From Ignavibacteriaceae bacterium (GTDB lineage Bacteria; Bacteroidota; Ignavibacteria; Ignavibacteriales; Ignavibacteriaceae): 16,901 bases of DNA. This document shows, one piece after another, positions 1 to 6,168 of the stretch; positions within the stretch are counted from its first letter, which is position 1; each line of letters begins with the position of its first letter. The position numbers and the translations under genes were made by a program. Below the pieces are notes generated by a model. It was not told the origin of the DNA, did not search any database, and saw nothing but the letters and a program-made list of their open reading frames with translations. The stretch lies in assembly GCA_026193755.1 (NCBI GenBank), contig JAPHUI010000139.1:1-16901 (forward strand). Reading direction: 5' to 3'.

Positions 1-139
1 CAAATTCATCATTAAAAAAGCTCATTTATTCCCTTTTAATTTAAAATTCCATAAAAAATCTATTACTAAAAAAAACTAAAAACAAGAACCGTTTCAATTG
101 ACAGATTGCTAAATTTTTATTACAGCAAATATCGGGCAC

Positions 140-165
140 AAAAAAAGCCCTGAATAAACAGGGCT
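140..165 (-). terminator. Rho-independent terminator of sucC
   Basis: On the minus strand a perfect 7-bp stem (AGCCCTG with CAGGGCT) closes a 6-nt loop and runs straight into a T7 tract. It begins 23 nt downstream of the sucC stop, so sucC transcription should end here. The remaining 1-139 stretch is AT-rich and I see no gene or clear site in it. Confidence 0.92.
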
Positions 166-188
166 AAAAAGTTTTAGGTAAAAACGAA

Positions 189-1403
189 CTAATTCTTTAA
201 TACGGCCGTCACTTTTTTCGCTGCATCATTAAACGATTCTGCAACCTCAAAATTGAGCCCTGATTTACGTAGCAATTCTCCGGCTTCTTTAGCATTAGTA
301 CCTTCCAATCGTACAACAATGGGTACTGTAATACGCATTTCTTTTGCCGCATCAATTACGCCCTGTGCAACACGATCGCATCTTACAATCCCACCGAAAA
401 TGTTTATTAAGATTGCTTTAACATTCCGGTCTGAAAGAATGATTTTAAAACCACTCGCAACTGTTTCCTTGTTAGCTCCTCCACCTACATCAAGGAAATT
501 TGCAGGTTCACCACCCGCAAGTTTAATTATGTCCATTGTGGCCATTGCTAAACCTGCACCATTAACCATACATCCAACATTGCCATCAAGCTTTATGTAA
601 TTAAGGTTATACTTCGATGCTTCGATTTCGAGAGCGGCTTCTTCATCAAAATCGCGATATGCTGCAATTTCAGGATGGCGGTAAAGCGCATTGTCATCAA
701 AATTCATTTTAGCGTCTAGCGCAACAACCTTATCATCATTTGTGATGACGAGCGGATTTATTTCAAGTAATGAGGCATCAGTCTGCTCGTAGGCTTTGTA
801 AAGTGATCTGATAAAAGGAATAAAACTTTTAAAAGCATTTCCTTCCAAACCTAAGGCGAAAGCTAGTCTGCGTGCCTGGTAAGGTTGCAAGCCAACCGCA
901 GGATCGACCCATTCTTTTATAATTTTTTCAGGAGTTTCTGCAGCAACTTTTTCTATTTCAACTCCGCCTTCCGTAGAAACCATAATTACATTCTTAGAAA
1001 CTGCACGATCAAGAAGAATTCCTAAATACAATTCTTTCTTATAATCCAGTCCTTCTGTAATGAAAAGAGTTTTCACAATTTTCCCTTCCGGTCCAGTTTG
1101 ATGAGTAACCAGCAAATTTCCTAAAATTTTCTTAGCATACTCTTTTGCTTTTTCAACTGAGGTAGTAAACTTTACCCCACCCTCAAGAATGAGTTGGTTT
1201 CGATCAGATGGATTATACAATTTACCCTTTCCTCTTCCACCAGCGTGAATCTGTGATTTAACAACAAACTGGTTTATACCTTTTTGCTGTAGCTGGCTGA
1301 CAGCATTATCGAATTCGCTGATGTCTTTTATCGCAATTCCATCCTGCACTGGTACACTGAATTTTCTTAAGGTTTCTTTAGCCTGATATTCGTGAATTTT
1401 CAT
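189..1403 (-). CDS. sucC: Succinate-CoA ligase (ADP-forming) beta subunit
   Basis: This is the beta subunit of succinyl-CoA synthetase, which with SucD interconverts succinyl-CoA and succinate with formation of ATP or GTP in the cytoplasmic TCA cycle. The 404 residues match the usual family length of about 390. The N-terminal ATP-grasp half starts with MKIHEYQAKE and carries the nucleotide loop AGGRGKGK (54-61) and EINPLV (214-219). The C-terminal ligase half carries NGAGLAM (281-287), a glycine-rich DVGGGA (305-310) and INIFGGIVRCD (333-343). The ATG is preceded by AAAGGAAA at good spacing. The gene lies 120 bp downstream of pruA on the same strand, with no obvious promoter of its own, so read-through from pruA is plausible. 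A terminator follows directly, and no sucD is adjacent in the window; the partner must be encoded elsewhere. Confidence 0.97.
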   Translation of the reverse strand: MKIHEYQAKETLRKFSVPVQDGIAIKDISEFDNAVSQLQQKGINQFVVKSQIHAGGRGKGKLYNPSDRNQLILEGGVKFTTSVEKAKEYAKKILGNLLVTHQTGPEGKIVKTLFITEGLDYKKELYLGILLDRAVSKNVIMVSTEGGVEIEKVAAETPEKIIKEWVDPAVGLQPYQARRLAFALGLEGNAFKSFIPFIRSLYKAYEQTDASLLEINPLVITNDDKVVALDAKMNFDDNALYRHPEIAAYRDFDEEAALEIEASKYNLNYIKLDGNVGCMVNGAGLAMATMDIIKLAGGEPANFLDVGGGANKETVASGFKIILSDRNVKAILINIFGGIVRCDRVAQGVIDAAKEMRITVPIVVRLEGTNAKEAGELLRKSGLNFEVAESFNDAAKKVTAVLKN

Positions 1404-1436
1404 TTACTTTCCTTTATTATTTTTAGTAAAGGGTTT

Positions 1437-1463
1437 GTCACACTGAGCTTGTCGAAGTGTGAC
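1437..1463 (-). repeat. 27-bp palindromic element, copy 1
   Basis: Read on the minus strand, the element has an 8-bp stem (GTCACACT pairing with AGTGTGAC) around an 11-nt loop. Its 15-nt centre is CTTCGACAAGCTCAG. It lies in the sucC-pruA gap, 33 bp upstream of the sucC start. Two other copies are in the window (1484-1510 in opposite orientation, and 15883-15909). Confidence 0.85.
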
Positions 1464-1483
1464 CATAAGATATTAAAACGATA

Positions 1484-1510
1484 ATCATCCTTCGACAAGC
1501 TCAGGATGAC
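1484..1510 (+). repeat. 27-bp palindromic element, copy 2
   Basis: This copy has the same 15-nt centre, CTTCGACAAGCTCAG, on the plus strand. Its stem is 7 bp: TCATCCT pairs with AGGATGA. It is inverted relative to copy 1 and 20 bp away from it. The arm bases differ from copy 1 but still pair. The element ends 13 bp beyond the pruA stop codon. It lacks a U tract, so I do not call it a terminator. Confidence 0.85.
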
Positions 1511-1523
1511 GTAAATATTTTTA

Positions 1524-3158
1524 TTAACCGTTTTCATTCATAAATGGATAACGCCAGTCTTTAGGCGGATCGAAAGTTTCTTTAATTGTTCTTGCAGTCA
1601 TCCATCTCATCAAATTCATTGCACTACCTGCTTTATCATTAGTGCCTGAAGCTCTCCCTCCGCCAAACGGCTGCTGACCAACTACTGCCGCAGTCGGTTT
1701 GTCATTTATATAGAAGTTGCCTGCCGCATTTCTTAACCGGTCCGACATCTTAATTATCGCTTTTCTATCCTGTCCCCAGATTGCACCTGTTAATGCATAA
1801 GGAGAAGTTTCATCTAATAACGTTAGCGCTTCATCAAATTTGTTATCATCATATACATACATTGTTAAAACAGGACCGAAGATTTCCTCTTCCATTGTTT
1901 TGAATTTCGGATTAGTAGTTACAATCGTGGTCGGCTCAATAAAATAACCCTTTGAATCATCAAAGTTTCCGCCTGTTATAATCTCAGCTTTATTAGAACT
2001 CTTTGCATATTTGATGTAGTCAGTTATTGATTCAAAAGCGGCTTTATCTATTACTGCCGACATAAAGTTTGTGAAGTCTTCAACGTCACCCATTTTTATT
2101 TTTCCTATTTCAGCCACATATTTTTCTTTAAACTCTTTCCATAATGATTTCGGGATATACATTCTTGAAGCTGCAGAGCATTTCTGACCCTGATACTCAA
2201 ATGCACCACGTAATGCACCAACAACAAGAGCATCAACGTCTGTTGAATTATGAGCGAAAATAAAATCCTTACCTCCGGTTTCTCCAACAATTCGCGGATA
2301 ATATTTCATATTTTTAAGATTGTCGGAAATTACTTTCCACATATTCTGAAAAACACTTGTTGAGCCTGTAAAATGAACACCTGCAAGATGCGGATTTGTC
2401 ATTGCTGGTGTTCCAACCTGTCCGCCGGAACCGGGGACAAAATTAATTACTCCTTTTGGTAAACCCGCTTCCTCAAATAATTTCATTAGATAATATGCTG
2501 AATAAACTGCACTTGATGCTGGCTTCCACAAGCTTACATTACCAACAATTGCAGGTGCGGTTGGAAGATTTCCTGCAATAGAAGTGAAGTTAAAAGGAGT
2601 AACTGCAAAAATATAACCTTCCAGTGGTCTGTACTCTGATCGGTTCCACATTCCATAAGGAGAATATGGTTGTTCTTTCATCAACTCTGCCATGAAATAA
2701 CAATTATACCTGTAGAAGTCAACAAGCTCAGCAGCAGCATCAATTTCTGCCTGGTGAACAACCTTGGATTGCCCAAGCATCGTAGCACCATTTATCGTGG
2801 AACGCCACGGACCTGCTAGCAAATCAGCAATCTTAAGAAAAACTGAGACCCTGTGTTCCCAGGGCATCTCAGCCCATTCTTTGCGTGCTTCAAGTGCTGC
2901 TTCTACAGCCATATCAACTTCTTTTTTACCTGCTTTATGATATACACCAAGAATGTGGCTATGATTATGCGGTATTACCATTTTTTCGGTATTACCAGTT
3001 TTTACCTCATCGCCACCAATGATTAATGGGACTTCAATCTGCTTAGATTTTAATTCTGCTAATTTTTTCTTCAATTCTTCTCTTTCCGGGCTGCCTGGTT
3101 TATATGTTTTTACTGGTTCATTTATCGGTTGCGGGACTTTGAAATATGCGTTTGACAT
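1524..3158 (-). CDS. pruA: L-glutamate gamma-semialdehyde (delta-1-pyrroline-5-carboxylate) dehydrogenase
   Basis: This NAD-dependent aldehyde dehydrogenase oxidises glutamate semialdehyde to glutamate, the second step of proline catabolism. From the ATG at 3158 the protein has 544 residues, the length of stand-alone P5C dehydrogenases of the ALDH4A1 type rather than the PutA fusion. Visible ALDH landmarks are TPFNFT (187-192), FTGSTSVF (263-270), the general-base Glu in VGETGGKDF (E293) and the nucleophilic Cys in GQKCSAAS (C327). A TTG four codons upstream (3170) keeps the frame open, but GAGGA at that spot is the ribosome site for the ATG, so I start at 3158. A candidate promoter lies at 3190-3220. 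The product feeds glutamate toward the TCA cycle, which fits sucC next door. No PutA-type proline dehydrogenase is in the window. Confidence 0.96.
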   Translation of the reverse strand: MSNAYFKVPQPINEPVKTYKPGSPEREELKKKLAELKSKQIEVPLIIGGDEVKTGNTEKMVIPHNHSHILGVYHKAGKKEVDMAVEAALEARKEWAEMPWEHRVSVFLKIADLLAGPWRSTINGATMLGQSKVVHQAEIDAAAELVDFYRYNCYFMAELMKEQPYSPYGMWNRSEYRPLEGYIFAVTPFNFTSIAGNLPTAPAIVGNVSLWKPASSAVYSAYYLMKLFEEAGLPKGVINFVPGSGGQVGTPAMTNPHLAGVHFTGSTSVFQNMWKVISDNLKNMKYYPRIVGETGGKDFIFAHNSTDVDALVVGALRGAFEYQGQKCSAASRMYIPKSLWKEFKEKYVAEIGKIKMGDVEDFTNFMSAVIDKAAFESITDYIKYAKSSNKAEIITGGNFDDSKGYFIEPTTIVTTNPKFKTMEEEIFGPVLTMYVYDDNKFDEALTLLDETSPYALTGAIWGQDRKAIIKMSDRLRNAAGNFYINDKPTAAVVGQQPFGGGRASGTNDKAGSAMNLMRWMTARTIKETFDPPKDWRYPFMNENG

Positions 3159-3189
3159 TTGTATCCTCAAATTTGAAAAATTTTAACAC

Positions 3190-3220
3190 TAAAATTACCT
3201 GTTTTGACTTTGAGAATCAA
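3190..3220 (-). promoter_or_regulatory. Candidate promoter of pruA
   Basis: On the minus strand, TTG (3218-3220) is followed after 20 nt by TAATTTTA (3190-3197). This matches the Bacteroidota arrangement of a TTTG-type -33 and TAnnTTTG -7 at seven of eight -7 positions. It predicts a leader of about 25-30 nt before the pruA ATG. Confidence 0.4.
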
Positions 3221-3331
3221 TTTAAACTAATAGTAACAACAGCATTTTCTACCTTAAGTTTATAGTAATTAAAGCTTTGCATTTAAATCTTCTGGTATTA
3301 TTTTAAACGCAACTAATTTAGAGGGACGAGA

Positions 3332-3355
3332 AGCGAGAAGTAAATACTTCACGCT
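3332..3355 (+). repeat. 24-bp interrupted palindrome upstream of the acyl-CoA ligase gene
   Basis: AGCG (3332-3335) and GAAGTA (3337-3342) are mirrored by TACTTC (3345-3350) and CGCT (3352-3355), with one A/A mismatch and two central bases. It lies 49 bp before the acyl-CoA ligase ATG, in the 246-bp pruA/acyl-CoA ligase divergent gap. Two tandem CGAGAAG units (3327-3333, 3334-3340) overlap its left arm. It could be an operator or a hairpin; nothing else in the sequence decides. The rest of the gap is AT-rich without a gene. Confidence 0.45.
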
Positions 3356-3404
3356 AAACTTAATTTCATTGCTATCCTGTCGAAAATAAGTCGGAGTATC
3401 AACA

Positions 3405-5234
3405 ATGGCACTATTGAAAGCATTCAATACAATTCCTGAACTATACCGATTTCTAACTGAAGATTATGGAATTAAAAAAGGTGGACATGTAATTCAGCGA
3501 AAAGTTAATGATGTTTATAAAGGAATTTCCTATAAGGAACTAAAAGATGAAACGGACTTATTTGCTTATGGTTTAGTAGAATTGGGTTTAAAGAAAAACG
3601 ATTCTGTAGCACTTATTTCAGAGAACCGGCCAGAATGGGTTTATGCAGATTTCGCAATGCAAATGTTGGGAATAATAAATGTTCCTTTATATCCTTCTCT
3701 AACTTCTGATTCAATTGAATATATACTTAACGATTCCGAATCAAAAGCAATTCTTGTATCAACCGGCTTCCAATTAAATAAAGTTTTGAAAATAATTAAG
3801 AATTGTAAGCACCTTAAACAGATAATTATTTTTAATGAACAAGAAGATGGAGATGGCAAGACAAATATTCTTACTTTTAAGCAGGTTCAGGAAAAAGGAA
3901 AAGACCGCAAAAAAAGTAATCCTGATCTGCTCAAAAAAACATCCGGAGAAATTAAAGAGAACGATATCTGCACAATCATCTATACTTCCGGTACTACAGG
4001 AGAACCTAAAGGAGTAATGCTAACTCACAAAAATATTATCTCAAATGTTAATGCAGCTTTAGAAATTTATCCAATCACGAAGGATGATATTTTTCTATCA
4101 TTCCTTCCTCTATGTCATATTTTTGAACGGATGGCAGGTTATTATACTGCATTCGCCGCTGGTTCTACAATTTATTATGCTGAGAGCATTGAAAAAGTTG
4201 CAACAAATCTTATTGAAGCAAAACCGACTTTAATGACTTCTGTACCGCGGCTTTTTGAAAGAATTCAATCACGTATAATAAAGAATGTTGAAAGCCAATC
4301 AGTAACAAAACAAAAAATCTTCTATTGGGCGCTAGAAATGGGTAAACAATTCGTTGCTGCTAAAAAGAAGGGATCTATTCCTTTAACACTTTCTGCCAAA
4401 CACAAAATTGCAGATAAACTAGTGTTTAAAAAATTACGTGAGCGAACAGGAGGCAGATTAAGATTTTTTATTTCCGGAGGTGCGGCTTTATCAAAAGAAC
4501 TTGGAGAATTTTTTGAAGCAGTTGGAATACAGATTGTTGAAGGTTACGGTTTAACAGAATCTTCGCCTGTAATAGCTGGCAACCGACCGGATGATTACAA
4601 ATTTGGCACTGTAGGCAAACCTTTACCCGGCGTTGAAATAAAAATAGCTTCAGATGGAGAAATACTCGCTCGCGGTCCAAACATTATGAAAGGATATTAT
4701 AAAAAGAAAAAGGAAACTGAAGAAACTGTTATTAATGGTTGGCTGCATACCGGAGATATTGGTGTTTTTGACTCGGATGGATTTTTGATGATTACAGACA
4801 GAAAAAAACATTTATTTAAAACCAGTGCTGGAAAATATATTGCGCCAACTCCTATTGAGAACATTTTTCTAACAAGTAAGTATATTGATCAATTTGTGCT
4901 TATTGGAGACAGACGAACATTTTTGAGTGCACTTATTGTGCCTGACTATGAAGCATTAAAAGAATATGCTGATGCTCATAAAATTTCCTACACTGACGAA
5001 TCCGAACTTACCGGCAACGAAAAGATTTATAAATTGATTGAAGATGATATGTCAAAGCTCCAAAAGAAGCTTGCAAATTATGAACGTGTGAGAAAGTTTG
5101 CACTGCTCGATCAACCTTTCACAATTGAAACAGGTGAAATTACACCTAGCCTAAAAATTAAAAGAAAGGTTGTTGAGGAGAAGTATAATTATCTGATCGA
5201 GCAAATGTATTATAGTGGAATGGAGAAAAACTAA
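3405..5234 (+). CDS. Long-chain fatty acid-CoA ligase (AMP-forming)
   Basis: A 609-residue member of the ANL adenylate-forming superfamily, of the long FadD/FAA1-like type. It activates fatty acids to acyl-CoA through an acyl-adenylate, probably at the inner face of the cytoplasmic membrane. Motifs in order are: P-loop TSGTTGEPKG (194-203), LPLCHIFER (234-242), FFISGGAAL (354-362), YGLTESSP (381-388), the hinge region WLHTGD (446-451) and TDRKKHLFKTSAGKYIAP (464-481), with the conserved catalytic Lys at 477. GGAG at 8-9 nt supports the ATG. Its stop codon overlaps that of the convergent phosphatase gene. A palindrome lies upstream. The substrate chain length cannot be read from sequence, so I give no symbol; the family is commonly labelled fadD. 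Confidence 0.95.
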   Translation: MALLKAFNTIPELYRFLTEDYGIKKGGHVIQRKVNDVYKGISYKELKDETDLFAYGLVELGLKKNDSVALISENRPEWVYADFAMQMLGIINVPLYPSLTSDSIEYILNDSESKAILVSTGFQLNKVLKIIKNCKHLKQIIIFNEQEDGDGKTNILTFKQVQEKGKDRKKSNPDLLKKTSGEIKENDICTIIYTSGTTGEPKGVMLTHKNIISNVNAALEIYPITKDDIFLSFLPLCHIFERMAGYYTAFAAGSTIYYAESIEKVATNLIEAKPTLMTSVPRLFERIQSRIIKNVESQSVTKQKIFYWALEMGKQFVAAKKKGSIPLTLSAKHKIADKLVFKKLRERTGGRLRFFISGGAALSKELGEFFEAVGIQIVEGYGLTESSPVIAGNRPDDYKFGTVGKPLPGVEIKIASDGEILARGPNIMKGYYKKKKETEETVINGWLHTGDIGVFDSDGFLMITDRKKHLFKTSAGKYIAPTPIENIFLTSKYIDQFVLIGDRRTFLSALIVPDYEALKEYADAHKISYTDESELTGNEKIYKLIEDDMSKLQKKLANYERVRKFALLDQPFTIETGEITPSLKIKRKVVEEKYNYLIEQMYYSGMEKN

Positions 5235-5998
5235 ACACTATTCAAAACATTCATCATCTTTTGATGGATGCTTTCATTAGAACATAAAATTCTCTTTGAG
5301 TAAATATCAATTTTATTTCCATCAAAATCTGTAACCAGACCTCCTGCCTCTTCGACAATCAATTTACCTGCACAAATATCCCAGGGGTGAAGAGAGACTT
5401 CCCAAAAACCATCAAACACACCATTCGCAATATAGCAGAAATCTATAGCTGCAGAACCGAGCCTTCTAATTGCTCGTGCATGTTTTAAAAATTCAATGAA
5501 TCTTTCATAACATTTATCCGGGTTCTCTTTTACATCGTAAGGGAAACCCGTAACAAGCATACTATGACCGAGATTTTTATTTTTGTTTACGTTGATCCTT
5601 CTTCCATTTGCAAAACTACCGCTGTTCTTTTCAGCAGAGTAAATAAAATCTCTGTTCACATCGTAAACCACACCCGCAATTGTTTCACCTTTCTTCTGCA
5701 ATCCAATAGAAACAGAAAAAATAGGAAGACCGTGTGCAAAGTTTGTTGTTCCGTCAAGTGGATCGATAACCCAAAGGTATTCCGCAGATTTATTTAATTC
5801 ACTACCCTCTTCAGCAAGAATTCCATGCGACGGATATTTTTTTCTTATGAAGTCTGTTATAAGTTTCTCAGAGGCTTTATCCGTTTCCGTAACAAGGTTA
5901 AGCTCGTTGGTCTTGAATTCAATAGCATGAGCTTTACCGAAGTTATCTCTTATCAACTCACCAGCCTCCCTAGATATTTTAATTATGTCTTCAATCAT
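5231..5998 (-). CDS. suhB: Inositol monophosphatase family protein (SuhB-like)
   Basis: A 255-residue Mg2+-dependent phosphomonoesterase of the IMPase fold; the family acts on inositol-1-phosphate and, in some members, on other sugar phosphates or 3'-phosphoadenosine nucleotides. The metal-site motifs are all present: LAEEGSE (61-67), IDPLDGTTNF (78-87) and HPWDICAG (204-211, with metal ligand D207). The length is typical. The IDPLDGT and WDICAG forms favour IMPase over CysQ or fructose-bisphosphatase, but the exact substrate is open; in E. coli SuhB also works with ribosomal RNA antitermination. A perfect TATATTTG -7 element sits 22 nt upstream. The 3' end overlaps the convergent acyl-CoA ligase by 4 nt, with interlocked stop codons. 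Confidence 0.9.
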   Translation of the reverse strand: MIEDIIKISREAGELIRDNFGKAHAIEFKTNELNLVTETDKASEKLITDFIRKKYPSHGILAEEGSELNKSAEYLWVIDPLDGTTNFAHGLPIFSVSIGLQKKGETIAGVVYDVNRDFIYSAEKNSGSFANGRRINVNKNKNLGHSMLVTGFPYDVKENPDKCYERFIEFLKHARAIRRLGSAAIDFCYIANGVFDGFWEVSLHPWDICAGKLIVEEAGGLVTDFDGNKIDIYSKRILCSNESIHQKMMNVLNSV

Positions 5999-6019
5999 TA
6001 ATCAATCTGTTTTTTATTT

Positions 6020-6027
6020 CAAATATA
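6020..6027 (-). promoter_or_regulatory. -7 promoter element of the suhB-like gene
   Basis: On the minus strand, TATATTTG matches the Bacteroidota -7 consensus TAnnTTTG at every fixed position. It would give a leader of about 15-18 nt before the ATG at 5998. No TTTG is found 19-21 bp upstream, so the -33 part is weak. Confidence 0.5.
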
Positions 6028-6103
6028 AAATTAATTGCTTCTTTTATTAGTATCTAAAAATAAAAAGGAGTAAATATTACCCCAGAGAACCCTGAATCAT
6101 TCC

Positions 6104-6134
6104 TTGATAGCAGGATGCGAAATTGATATATTTC
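6104..6134 (+). promoter_or_regulatory. Candidate promoter of lon
   Basis: TTG (6104-6106), a 20-nt spacer and TATATTTC (6127-6134) match the Bacteroidota TTTG/TAnnTTTG layout at seven of eight -7 positions. The start site would fall near 6139, leaving a leader of about 30 nt that includes the AAAGGAG ribosome site. I see no CIRCE-like or other heat-shock operator. Confidence 0.45.
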
Positions 6135-6168
6135 GCCTTGAATATATGTTTAATAAAGGAGAAAATTT

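Noticed and set aside
253..600. Open plus-strand frame over sucC, and similar long open frames opposite lon (6861-7076, 7752-8051, 8232-8483) and dnaX
   Set aside because: They lie wholly within well-supported genes on the other strand, have no ribosome site and encode no recognisable motif.
1437..1510. The two palindromes as Rho-independent terminators of pruA
   Set aside because: Neither stem is followed by a U tract on the minus strand, and the same element occurs inside a coding region, so a dispersed repeat explains them better.
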